This document shows positions 17,158 to 25,582 of a DNA stretch of 64,000 nucleotides, in pieces (position 1 is the first letter of the stretch; every line of letters begins with the position of its first letter). The notes under the pieces are model-generated. The model was given only the letters and a program-made list of their open reading frames with translations, had not been told where the DNA came from and did no database searches. Source of the stretch: CBDIHP01 sp965279195 (lineage in GTDB: Bacteria; Planctomycetota; Planctomycetia; Isosphaerales; Isosphaeraceae); NCBI GenBank assembly GCA_965279195.1, contig CBDIHP010000031.1:1-64000 (forward strand), written 5' to 3'. The translations under genes were made by a program, and so were the position numbers.

Positions 17158-18654
17158 TTATTCGATTGTGAAGACGTGATACCCCCAGGCGGGAAGGTCG
17201 AAAAAGATCCCCAGCCCGTTCGCCTCCTCGCCCTTGCGCTCGTAGATCGCCTCGCTCACCGCGTCTGAGAGGAAGAGGGATCTGCCGACCGCCTCGGGCC
17301 AGTCAAGTCTCAGGCGACTCTGAGCCTGGGTGGAAGCGAAATTCACGACGACCAGGACTCGGGCGTCCGGTCGATCCGCTGGCGACCAGCAAGCGGCGAT
17401 GAAATTGTTGTGGGTCGGGTTGCCGTCCCATGCCTGCGAGGGCCAGAGCTGGATCCATTTGCCGTCGCGGAGTTCAGGCCGCCGGATCGCGGCGAGCAGC
17501 CGGTCATAGAATCGCGCGAGTTCCGGCCGAGCGAGTTCCTCCAGTCGTCTGGCCAGATGGATCACGGCTCGCGCCGAGCGGCCCTCGAATTGCCCTTCGT
17601 GGAAGAAGCGGACGCCCGGCGACGTGTAGGCGACGACCGCCGCTGCCCTCTGGACTTCCTCGGGGAAGACCTCGGCGGCCCGGGGCTCATCGTGGTTCTC
17701 GAGGAACCGCACCGACTTCCGCTGATATTCCATGTCGGCGCCGAGGTGCCATCGCACGGGCTCGGCGTGGCGTTCCGCGAGCCGATCATACAGCCGCTTG
17801 TCGTAGGTGGCGTCGAACCCTTGCTGCTGGAGGGTCCATTCCAGATCCCAGTACGCTTCGGCCATGAACAGGAAGCCGGGATTCGCCAGGCGGGCCGCCG
17901 CGATCGCCTCGGGCCAGAAGGACGAATCGACGGGTGCCGTGCCGTCTCGGGGGATCGAGCGGTCGCCCCAGGTGCGTCGGAAGATCTCGGGCAGGACGAG
18001 CATCGCCATGTCGCAGCGCACGCCGTCGGCCAGGGTGGCGATCCGGGCCAGGATCGCCTTCATCGCCTCGCGGAAGCCGCCGTGGCGGTAGTTGAGCTGC
18101 AAGGTGTCGGGCCAGCCGTCGAAGTAAGGGTCGCGGCCGTAGGCGAGGACTCGCGAACCGATCCGGATGAAGTTCTGGGGCTCGCGGGCCAGGTCGTCGT
18201 CCGAGCCTGGCATCAGGTACTGGGGATGCTCCGTCGCCCAGGGGTGGTCGAGCGCGACGTGGTTGGGGACGAAGTCGAGGAACAACCCGATGCCGCGCGA
18301 CTTGAGCCGCTCCCGAAGCCGGGCCAGGGCGGCGTCCCCGCCGAAATCGCGGTGGACCTCGTAGGCGACGATGGCGAACGGCGAGCCGCAAATATCGGCG
18401 TCGGCGAGGTCGGGGAGGTGCCGTCGGTAGCCTTCGAGCCAGTCGGGCTTGGATCGCGAGACGGCGGGCCCGGCCTCGCCGGTCTGCCAGACGCCGAGCA
18501 TCCAGACGTAATCCAGGCCCCACGCGGCGATACGGTCGAGCATCGCGTCGGGCAGGTCGTCGAGCGTCGCCGGCCGGCCGAGGGCGCGGCCGATCTCGCC
18601 GAGGACGACCCGCGTGTTGATCTCATAGATGCTCGGATTGGGCCTCGGTCCCAT
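17158..18654 (-). CDS. GH13 alpha-amylase-family glycoside hydrolase
   Basis: The 498-residue protein begins directly with strand one of the barrel (SIYEINTRVVL) and has no signal peptide, so it is cytoplasmic. Conserved region I is LFLDFVPNH near 125. The nucleophile is D215 in GVRCDMAML, the general acid is E266 in FMAEAYWD, and the third acid is D322 in LENHDEPR. A C-terminal beta domain contains VLVVVNFASTQAQSRLRL. The first Asp of the classical region II is preceded by Arg two residues earlier, as required. These features support a retaining enzyme acting on alpha-glucans or on trehalose-like or sucrose-like substrates. The exact substrate cannot be read from the sequence. Confidence 0.9.
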   Translation of the reverse strand: MGPRPNPSIYEINTRVVLGEIGRALGRPATLDDLPDAMLDRIAAWGLDYVWMLGVWQTGEAGPAVSRSKPDWLEGYRRHLPDLADADICGSPFAIVAYEVHRDFGGDAALARLRERLKSRGIGLFLDFVPNHVALDHPWATEHPQYLMPGSDDDLAREPQNFIRIGSRVLAYGRDPYFDGWPDTLQLNYRHGGFREAMKAILARIATLADGVRCDMAMLVLPEIFRRTWGDRSIPRDGTAPVDSSFWPEAIAAARLANPGFLFMAEAYWDLEWTLQQQGFDATYDKRLYDRLAERHAEPVRWHLGADMEYQRKSVRFLENHDEPRAAEVFPEEVQRAAAVVAYTSPGVRFFHEGQFEGRSARAVIHLARRLEELARPELARFYDRLLAAIRRPELRDGKWIQLWPSQAWDGNPTHNNFIAACWSPADRPDARVLVVVNFASTQAQSRLRLDWPEAVGRSLFLSDAVSEAIYERKGEEANGLGIFFDLPAWGYHVFTIE

Positions 18655-18982
18655 GCGCGGGCCTCGTCGCCGGGGTGGTCACGTCTGGATCAAGATTCGG
18701 TCCGGGATCGGCGGATGGTACGACACGCCCTCGACATCGGCAACGGCGTGGCGGTTGCCCCGGCGCGGGAATCCCCTACGATTGAGGGGAGCCCGCCCCT
18801 TGCACGATGTTTCCGAAATCCTTCGGGGGATCCCTCGGCCGCTTGCACGGCGGGGGGGTTCGGTTACGCTTGACGTGTTAGGGGCTGGCAACCCGACCCA
18901 TCCCATCCCGCCGCGCCCGCCCGGGCACGACACGAACCGACGTCCCGCAACGACCGACCTCGATCCGGAGAAGGAGTCCGTC
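18655..18982. other. Intergenic region between divergent GH13 and WXG100-like genes
   Basis: This is 328 bases without a convincing gene. TTGACG at 18870-18875 could be a -35 element for the secretion-like locus, but I see no good -10 box at the proper distance. GGAGAAGGAG at 18967-18976 is the ribosome binding site of the next gene. Confidence 0.4.
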
Positions 18983-19255
18983 ATGGCCCAGGCGATCGTG
19001 GACCCGTCCGAACTCCGCCGCTTCGCGCAGCAGCTCAAGCAGTTCAACAACGACCTGGCCAACCGCATGGCCATCCTCCACGGCCAGCTCGTCGGCCTCT
19101 CGCAGACCTGGCGCGACAAGGAGCAGGAGAAGTTCACCGAGGAGTTCGAGCAGACCATGCTCGTCGTCGGCCGGTTCGTGGAGGCGACCAATCAACACAT
19201 CCCGTTCCTCATGCGCAAGGCCGAGCGGGTCGAGGAATACCTGCAGCAGAGGTGA
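18983..19255 (+). CDS. Small helical protein of WXG100/EsxA type with a WxD turn
   Basis: The protein has 90 residues from ATG 18983, behind a strong ribosome binding site (GGAGAAGGAG). It is all helical with a central turn W43-R-D45 followed by F51. This is the spacing of W-x-G-x5-F in WXG100 proteins and the same residue number as W43/G45 of ESAT-6, but with Asp in place of Gly. There is no signal peptide and no Cys. The C-terminal helix ends VEEYLQQR and has a Tyr but no clear YxxxD/E export signal. It opens a four-gene run with a coiled-coil protein, a second WxD protein and an FtsK/SpoIIIE-type ATPase. The natural reading is a type VII-like substrate or component, which is inference. Confidence 0.8.
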   Translation: MAQAIVDPSELRRFAQQLKQFNNDLANRMAILHGQLVGLSQTWRDKEQEKFTEEFEQTMLVVGRFVEATNQHIPFLMRKAERVEEYLQQR

Positions 19256-19331
19256 GCCGAGGCCATCCCCCGGCGCCATCCTGGTGTTTCGGAGACTCGT
19301 CGGACTCCCTTGTCCCCAGGAGACCTGACCG

Positions 19332-19811
19332 ATGGCCGACTCGGCCCGCGTGACCTCGATCGACGCGCTCAAGCGTTTCCGAGAGGCGCTCGTGAAGTTC
19401 GCCGAGGAGGCGAAGCACTCCCTGGTGTCGACCGACCTCCAGAATCGCCGGATCAGCGACTGGGTCAATACGACCCAGAAGATGTACTGGCTGAACGAGG
19501 TCAAGCGGCGCAGGGAGAAACTCGGCGAACTCCGGTCCGAGCTGCACCGCCGGAAGATCTCGGGGGCGTCCGACACCGAGCAGATGGAGGCCGTCCGCCG
19601 GGAGACGGCGAGGCTCCGCCACGCCGAGGAGAAGGTCGAGGTCGTCAAGCGCTGGGGACCTCCCCTGCTCCACGCGATCGATGAGTATCACGGCACCGCC
19701 CGGGGCCTCGACGACATGCTCGGGCGCGAGGTCGCCGAGGGGATCGCGGCGCTTGACCGGATGATCACGGCGCTCGAGGAATACATCCAGCTCTCCCCGC
19801 CGTCGGGTTAA
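19332..19811 (+). CDS. Helical coiled-coil protein in the type VII-like locus
   Basis: The protein has 159 residues from ATG 19332 with AGGAG ten bases upstream. Almost the whole sequence is predicted helix with heptad-like spacing and many Lys, Arg and Glu residues (VKRRREKLGELRSELHRRK, LRHAEEKVEVVKRW). It has no signal peptide, no membrane segment and no recognised domain. The region RRISDWVNTTQKMYWLNEV is the most distinctive and may be a binding surface. It sits 76 bases after the first WxD protein and 84 bases before the second. A chaperone or structural subunit of the ATPase complex is possible, but I do not recognise it. Confidence 0.72.
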   Translation: MADSARVTSIDALKRFREALVKFAEEAKHSLVSTDLQNRRISDWVNTTQKMYWLNEVKRRREKLGELRSELHRRKISGASDTEQMEAVRRETARLRHAEEKVEVVKRWGPPLLHAIDEYHGTARGLDDMLGREVAEGIAALDRMITALEEYIQLSPPSG

Positions 19812-19895
19812 TCCGCCTCGGTGGAGTCTCCGACGTTCACCGGCCCGCGTTGATACCAAGAAGAGCCATCGCAACTCCGCCCGGAGGCCCCGTCC

Positions 19896-20120
19896 ATGAG
19901 TCTCGAAGGTGCCACGAAGCTGACCTACGCGTTGAAGACCCTGAGGCGCGAGTGGGACCAGGCCCAGGAGGACTGGCACGACCGCGTCCGGCACGACTTC
20001 GAGCGCACGGTCATCCAGGCGATCGACGACCGCGTCTCGGCGACGGTCCACGCCATGCATAAGCTCGCCGAGGTCCACACCCGCGTGAAGCGCGACTGCG
20101 GAGCCGGCGACGGATTCTGA
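19896..20120 (+). CDS. Second small WxD protein (WXG100-like)
   Basis: The protein has 74 residues from ATG 19896, behind GGAGG. It has W27-H-D29 followed by F35, which repeats the W, +2 and +8 spacing of the first gene in this locus (W43, D45, F51). It is otherwise short, charged and helical, with two extra Trp/Tyr residues near the N-terminus (LTYALKTLRREW). It lacks a signal peptide. Its stop is 166 bases before the ATPase gene. The shared motif suggests it forms a homodimer or a heterodimer with the 90-residue protein, as EsxA/EsxB do, which is inference. Confidence 0.72.
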   Translation: MSLEGATKLTYALKTLRREWDQAQEDWHDRVRHDFERTVIQAIDDRVSATVHAMHKLAEVHTRVKRDCGAGDGF

Positions 20121-20286
20121 ACCGGTCGGGAACGGGCGTCGCGCCGGGCGCGTCCAAACTTCCGGGCGATCCGACCCGCATCGCCCGCCCTCCAGCCGCC
20201 TCGATCGTTCGCCGGACGTCCCGCTTCCCCTCGGTCCGGGCCGACGCCGATCCGGGTCTCCTCCTTGCATTCCCCAAGGTGCCACC

Positions 20287-23200
20287 ATGTCCGGACCGTC
20301 GCTCGCCGACCGCGAACTTGGCCTCCTGCAGCAACTCACCGAGCTGGCCGCCGACCGCGCCCGTCGCGAGGCGAAGGCGACGAACGAGCTGATCCCTGCC
20401 AAGGCGAACGCCGACCGCGAGGCCGAGGCCGCCCGGACGGCGCTGCTCAAGCGCCGCGACCAGCAGGTGAAGGCCGCCAGGCGCGAGTACGAATCCGCAC
20501 TCGCGAGCATCACCGGCGCCTCCGACACCGAACGGGCGAACCTCAAGGCGTCGTACGACGCGGCCCACAAGCAGATCGCCCAGCAGTATAAGGCGGCCGT
20601 GGGAGTGGCCAACAAGGCGATCGAAGAGGCGAAGTGGCAGGCCCACGCGGTCTTCGAGTCGGCCGGCGAGCGGGCGAAGAAGAAGCACGAGGGCGCCGTG
20701 CGTCGGCTCGCCGAGGCCACCGACGCCTTCGAGGCCGCGAAGACCCAGACCGAGCACCTGCTCGCAGAACAACGCCGCTTCCTGCCCCCGGGCGGGCTTC
20801 CCGACGTCGCCCCGGAGGCGGCGGCGACCGGCCAGGTCCCCGACGAGGTCCAGGACACCAGCGACTCCGACCCCATCTCCCTGGTCCAGGCGGTCACCGC
20901 GAAGATGGAGCCCTGGATCGTCGGCTGGATCCGGCTCGGCCTGCCGAGGCTGCTGCGGATGGACGCGTTCCTGCTCTGGACGGTCCTCCTGGCGGCGACC
21001 CTGAGCGTCGCCCTTGCCGTGGTGACCGGGAGCTGGACGGCCGGCGGGATCGCCGGGGGCCTAGGCGGCCTGATCCTGGCGGTCGTGCTCCGGACCTGGA
21101 TGATGTCGATCGCCAGGGTCCAGGTGGTGAAGCTCGCCGTCCCCCTCAAGCGGGCCATCGCCGAGGGCGAGGCGGCGATCGTCGCGGCCCGGGAATGGGT
21201 CGCGTCCAACCACCAGCGCAGGAAGGCCGAGGCCGAGGCGAAGCGTGAGGGCGAACTCTCCAGGGCCAACGAGGCCCACGTCGCCGCGAGCCGCCAGGCC
21301 GCCCGGACCAGGGAACGGAACGTCCAGCGTGTCGACGAGCAATATCTGACCGCCAACAAGGAGGCCCTCGAACGCCGCGACGCCGGCGTGGCCGCCCTGG
21401 AGGCCGATTTCCAGAAGATCACCGCCGAGGACACGGCCAGATTCGAGGCCGAGCGCGACCGGCTCCAGGCCACGCTCGACGCCGACGCCATCCGTCGCAC
21501 CCAGGATCTCGACGCCTTCCTGACCGCCTTGCGGGAGGACTGGTCGAACGGCCTGGCCCGGATCCGGTCGGAACTGGCGGCCATCGAGGAAACGAGTTCG
21601 CACCTGTTCCCCGATTGGCACGAGACGGCCGACCCCGGCCGGCCCTATTCGAAGGTCTCGCCCGACGTCCTGAAGTTCGGCCGCGTCCGGCTTGCACTGG
21701 CGAGGATCCCCCACGGGATCCCCAGGGCGGCGGACCTGAAGGCGATCACGCCGGACCACCTCGACCTGCCGGCCTTCCTGTCGTTCCCGAACCACGCCTC
21801 GATGTTCCTCCGCGTCGGCGAGTCCGGCCGCGAGGAGGCGGTCAAGGCGATCCAGACGGCCATGGTGCGGTATCTGACCGCCGTGCCGCCGAGCAAGGTC
21901 CGGTTCACGATCATCGACCCGGTCGGCCTGGGCCAGAACTTCGCGCCCTTCATGCACCTGGCGGATGTCGACGAATTGCTGGTCAACAGCCGGATCTGGA
22001 CCGAGTCGGCCCAGATCGAGCAGAAGCTGCTCGACCTGACCGAGCACATGGAGAACGTGATCCAGAGCTACCTGCGGAACGACTACGCCACCATCGAGGA
22101 GTACAACGCCCAGGCGGGCGAGGTGGCCGAGCCGTACCGGGTGCTCGTGGTCGCGAACTTCCCGGCGAATTTCAGCGACACCGCCGTCCGGCGGCTCCAG
22201 AGCATCGTCGCCTCGGGCTCGCGCTGCGGGGTCCACGTGCTGATGAGCGCGGACACGACCCGTCCGCTCTCGCACGGGTTCACGCTCAAGGACTTCGAGG
22301 CCAACTGCGTCCCATTGATCTGGAAGGACGGCAAGTTCGTCTGGCGAGACAGCGCCTTCGAGCCCGACACGCTCACGATTGACGAGCCTCCGACTCCCGA
22401 GGACTTCACGCCGATCGTCAAGCTCGCGGGCGACCGGGCGCTCAGGGCCGGCCGCGTCGAGGTGCCGTTCGAGATCATCGCGCCGCCGGCCAAGGACCAG
22501 TGGTGGACGTCCGACAGCCGGGGCGGCATCGACCTCGCCCTCGGCCGCGCCGGCGCGACGAAGCTCCAGCATCTGCGGCTGGGCAAGGGGACCTCGCAGC
22601 ACGTCCTGATCGCCGGCAAGACGGGTTCCGGTAAGTCCACGCTCCTGCACGCGTTGATCACCAACGTCGCGCTGCATTACAGCCCGGAGGAAGTCCAGCT
22701 CTACCTGATCGACTTCAAGAAGGGCGTCGAGTTCAAGACCTACGCCACCCACGCCCTGCCCCACGCCCGGGTCGTGGCCGTCGAGAGCGAACGCGAATTC
22801 GGCCTGAGCGTCCTCCAGCGTCTGGACCAGGAGCTCAAGATCCGGGGCGACAAGTACCGCGAGGTCGGCGCCCAGGACGTCGCGAGTTATCGCGCCGCCA
22901 CAGGCCAGCCGCTGCCCCGGCTGCTCCTGGTGGTGGATGAGTTCCAGGAATTCTTCGTCGAGGACGACAAGCTCGCCCAGGAGTGCGCCCTCCTGCTCGA
23001 CCGCCTCGTCCGACAGGGCCGTGCGTTCGGGATCCACGTCCACCTGGGATCGCAAACGCTCAGCGGTGCCTACTCGCTGGCCCGCAGCACGATCGGCCAG
23101 ATGGCCGTCCGCATCGCCTTGCAGTGCTCGGAGAGCGACGCGCACCTGATCCTCAGCGAGGAGAACTCGGCCGCCCGGCTGCTCACCCGCCCCGGCGAGG

Positions 23201-24252
23201 CGATCTACAACGACGCCAACGGGCTCGTGGAGGGCAACCACGTCTTCCAGGTCGTCTGGCTGCCCGACTCCCGGCGCGAGGAGTACCTCAAGTCGCTCCA
23301 CGCCCTGGCTACCGAGCGGAAGATGCTGCCGAAGGAGCCTCAGCTCGTCTTCGAAGGCAACCTTCCGGCCGACATTTCCCGGAACGCCCTGCTCGCGAGC
23401 CGTCTCGAAGCTGACACATGGCCGGACGCCCCCAAGGCGCCGCACGCCTGGCTGGGCGAGGCGATCGCGATCAAGGATCCCACGTCCGCCGTGTTCCGCC
23501 GCCAGAGCGGCTCGCACTTGCTGCTCACCGGCCAGCAGGATGAGACGGCGATGGGGATCCTCTCCATGGCAGTGGTCGGACTGGCGGCGCAGCACACGCC
23601 GGGACCGGGCGAGGGTTCCGCCAAGTTCTACCTCTTCGACGGCTCGACGGCCGACTCGCCGCTCGTCGGCAAGCTCGGGCGGCTGGCCGATGCCTTGCCG
23701 CACCCGGTGCGAAACGTCGCCTACCGCGAACTCGGCTCGGCCATCGGCGAGGTCTACGAGGAACTCGACCGCCGCCAGCGCGAAGGGGTGACGGACGCCC
23801 CGTCGATCTACCTGGTGATCCAGGACCTCGGGCGGTTCCGCGACCTGCGGAAGTCGGAGGACGATTACGGCTTCTCGCGGATGGGGGACGACACCCCGCC
23901 GAGCCCGTCCAAGCAGTTCACCCAGATCCTCCGCGAAGGGCCGGGCCTGGGGATCCACGTCCTCGCCTGGTGCGACACGCTCAACAACCTGAACCGGACG
24001 TTCGACCGCCAGTCGGTCGGCGAGTTCGAGATGCGTGTGCTCTTCCAGATGAGCGCCGGCGACTCCAGCGCCCTGATCGACTCGCCCGCCGCCGGCCGCC
24101 TCGGGATGAACCGGGCCCTCTTCTACAGCGAGGAGCAGGGCAAGCTCGAGAAGTTCCGCCCCTACAGCCTCCCCGAGGACGCCTGGCTCGAAAGCATCAA
24201 GGCCGCCTTCGCCTCGCGTGAGACGGAGGAAGTGGCAGTGGAGAACACTTGA
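20287..24252 (+). CDS. FtsK/SpoIIIE-family ATPase of EssC/EccC type with coiled-coil N-terminus
   Basis: The protein has 1321 residues. Residues 1-185 are Ala/Glu/Lys-rich coiled coil, two membrane helices lie near 228-270, and a second coiled coil spans about 290-440. Three ATPase-like modules follow. Module one (~480-740) has a degenerate P-loop around V510-G-E-S-G514. Module two has an intact Walker A (G777-K-T-G-S-G-K783-S-T785) and Walker B (LLLVVD884-E885). Module three has no P-loop Lys (G1082-Q-Q-D-E-T1087) and a weak Walker B (VIQD1180). Two membrane helices plus three tandem ATPase modules is the EssC/EccC plan of type VII secretion, here with coiled coils where FHA domains usually stand. 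FtsK itself has one ATPase module and a gamma domain, absent here. Two WxD proteins are encoded upstream. Confidence 0.88.
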   Translation: MSGPSLADRELGLLQQLTELAADRARREAKATNELIPAKANADREAEAARTALLKRRDQQVKAARREYESALASITGASDTERANLKASYDAAHKQIAQQYKAAVGVANKAIEEAKWQAHAVFESAGERAKKKHEGAVRRLAEATDAFEAAKTQTEHLLAEQRRFLPPGGLPDVAPEAAATGQVPDEVQDTSDSDPISLVQAVTAKMEPWIVGWIRLGLPRLLRMDAFLLWTVLLAATLSVALAVVTGSWTAGGIAGGLGGLILAVVLRTWMMSIARVQVVKLAVPLKRAIAEGEAAIVAAREWVASNHQRRKAEAEAKREGELSRANEAHVAASRQAARTRERNVQRVDEQYLTANKEALERRDAGVAALEADFQKITAEDTARFEAERDRLQATLDADAIRRTQDLDAFLTALREDWSNGLARIRSELAAIEETSSHLFPDWHETADPGRPYSKVSPDVLKFGRVRLALARIPHGIPRAADLKAITPDHLDLPAFLSFPNHASMFLRVGESGREEAVKAIQTAMVRYLTAVPPSKVRFTIIDPVGLGQNFAPFMHLADVDELLVNSRIWTESAQIEQKLLDLTEHMENVIQSYLRNDYATIEEYNAQAGEVAEPYRVLVVANFPANFSDTAVRRLQSIVASGSRCGVHVLMSADTTRPLSHGFTLKDFEANCVPLIWKDGKFVWRDSAFEPDTLTIDEPPTPEDFTPIVKLAGDRALRAGRVEVPFEIIAPPAKDQWWTSDSRGGIDLALGRAGATKLQHLRLGKGTSQHVLIAGKTGSGKSTLLHALITNVALHYSPEEVQLYLIDFKKGVEFKTYATHALPHARVVAVESEREFGLSVLQRLDQELKIRGDKYREVGAQDVASYRAATGQPLPRLLLVVDEFQEFFVEDDKLAQECALLLDRLVRQGRAFGIHVHLGSQTLSGAYSLARSTIGQMAVRIALQCSESDAHLILSEENSAARLLTRPGEAIYNDANGLVEGNHVFQVVWLPDSRREEYLKSLHALATERKMLPKEPQLVFEGNLPADISRNALLASRLEADTWPDAPKAPHAWLGEAIAIKDPTSAVFRRQSGSHLLLTGQQDETAMGILSMAVVGLAAQHTPGPGEGSAKFYLFDGSTADSPLVGKLGRLADALPHPVRNVAYRELGSAIGEVYEELDRRQREGVTDAPSIYLVIQDLGRFRDLRKSEDDYGFSRMGDDTPPSPSKQFTQILREGPGLGIHVLAWCDTLNNLNRTFDRQSVGEFEMRVLFQMSAGDSSALIDSPAAGRLGMNRALFYSEEQGKLEKFRPYSLPEDAWLESIKAAFASRETEEVAVENT

Positions 24253-24373
24253 TTTCTGTCCCCGCCGAGGCGATCGGGGAAGGTCGGACGCGCTGGGCGA
24301 GGCCCGGAAGCGCTGGGCGAGGGTCTCCAGACCCCGCCCTGACCGTGATCGAAGGGGACCACGTAAACGGGTC

Positions 24374-25413
24374 GGCTCATGTTCCACCATCGGTGGCCGG
24401 CTGACTCCCGAGGAGGATGGCCAGGAAGTCGTCGGTCACCGACTTGAGGTTGTGGGCCCACTCGAAGATCGCCACGTAGCCGGCCAGGTGCCACTTGCTC
24501 ACGCCCCGGAACGGCCGCAGGAACGTCCGCAGCGCCGCCCAGGTCCCCTCCATCGAGTTGACGTGCACCTCGCGGATCCCGTCCCCGTCGTCGTCGCGGG
24601 CCCACTCCTTGATCGCGTGGTTCACCGTCACACGCGACCGGCCCAGGTCGGGGACGCGGTCGTAGCCCGACCACTCGTCGGTGTTCAGCCTCGCACCGGG
24701 GCTCGTCGTCGCCTGGACCATGCCATTCAAGGTCCGCTGGTCGGTGGTCGGCAGGACGTGCAGCCGGATCGCGCCGGAGGAGCGGCCGAAGGTGCCGGCG
24801 ACCGGCGGGCGGTCGTTGGCGAAGGTGCCGTGGCCGCGACGCTTGTTCGCGCGGCGCCGCGGCGGGTCATCGGGCGAGTCGTGCGGGATGCCTTTTTTCC
24901 CCCGCGTTGACGAAGGTCTCGTCGGCCTCGCACACGGCGTCGTCGAGGGGCTCGGTCTCCTGGCCATCCAGCGCCTTCTGCTGGATCCGATGCCGCAGCT
25001 CCAGGAGCTTGACCCGGTCGCAGCCCAGCTCGCGGGCCAGCTTCGCGGTGGGGACGCCCTGGGCGATGCCGCGGAGGATCAGCAGCAGGTGCGATGCGGG
25101 CCGCTGGGTCTTCTGGAGTGCGGTGCCGGTGTAAGCGTTGAAGACGCGGCGGCAGCCGCGGCAGCGATAGTCCAGCGCCGGGGCCCGGTGCCTGCGGTGC
25201 ACGCCGTACTCGCGGCCGCCACATCGCGGGCATGCGAGGCCTTCGGGGTGGAGGATCTCGACGAGCTTGTCGTAGCAGGCCTGCTCGTCCATGTATTGCT
25301 GGATCGGGAAGTCCATCGCCGGCCTCCGCCTCGGGTCGATCGGGTCACACCCCGATCACACCACACCGAACAGCCTGCCGAAATAGGTCTCCACCGCCGG
25401 TGGAACATGAGCC
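24374..25413 (-). mobile_element. IS1595-family insertion sequence, 1040 bp
   Basis: The imperfect terminal inverted repeats are 23 bases long with two mismatches, 24374-24396 (GGCTCATGTTCCACC...) and 25391-25413. The element is flanked by ACGGGTC at 24367-24373 and ACGGGTC at 25414-25420, a 7-base direct repeat (8 is usual for this family, so one edge may be off by a base). It carries one broken transposase gene on the minus strand. It is inserted inside a palindromic repeat just past the type VII-like ATPase gene. Confidence 0.82.
24377..25316 (-). pseudogene. IS1595-family (ISXO2-like) transposase, frameshifted
   Basis: The N-terminal part from 25316 has a zinc ribbon (CPRCGG, then CRGCRR) and a helix-turn-helix (TAKLARELGCDRVKLLELR), then the first acid in CEADETFVNAG. 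At a G5A6 run (24897-24907 region) the frame must change by +1 (or -2) to continue as KKGIPHDSPDDPPRRRANK. The second acid follows in LNTDEWSGYD and the third in HVNSMEGTW, with the stop inside the left terminal repeat. Members of this family normally use a single frame, so the break is probably an inactivating indel or a homopolymer error and not programmed frameshifting. The intact length would be about 312 residues. Confidence 0.85.
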
Positions 25414-25582
25414 ACGGGTCTCCAGACCCGTAAGCGACGCCCCGTAGTCAGGGCACCTCGTTTACGGGTCTGGAGACCCGATTCGGTTGTACGGCGTCTC
25501 AAGTTTGGGGCGGGGTCTGGAGACCCTCGCCCAGCGCAGTTCGATCCGAGTCACCTGTGCCTGATCAACCTTCAACCATTCT

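Larger units (their letters stand above)
24310..25537. repeat. 30-bp inverted repeat (24310-24339 / 25508-25537) enclosing the IS element
   Basis: The 30 bases at 24310-24339, starting GCGCTGGGCGAGGGTCTCC, recur perfectly inverted at 25508-25537. Between them lie the IS and two more copies of a GGGTCTSSAGACCC-type core (near 25416 and 25466). Without the IS and one copy of its 7-base repeat the element would be about 180 bases, the size of a MITE. The outer GCGCTGGGCGAG also resembles the ends of the 52390-52581 repeat. Confidence 0.7.

Noticed and set aside
18983..24252. A conjugation or chromosome-segregation role for the FtsK-like protein
   Set aside because: No relaxase, mating-pair genes, origin or gamma domain is seen, and the small WxD proteins point to a secretion-type ATPase. 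This remains an inference.
21061..24390. A 1109-codon open frame antisense to the FtsK/SpoIIIE-type ATPase gene
   Set aside because: Long antisense frames are expected in high-GC genes with strong third-position bias. The product is low-complexity and has no domain, while the plus strand encodes a recognisable ATPase.
24867..25316. Two separate transposase genes (orfA/orfB) with programmed frameshifting
   Set aside because: The frame relation is +1 or -2 and the family uses one frame, so I list a broken single gene.
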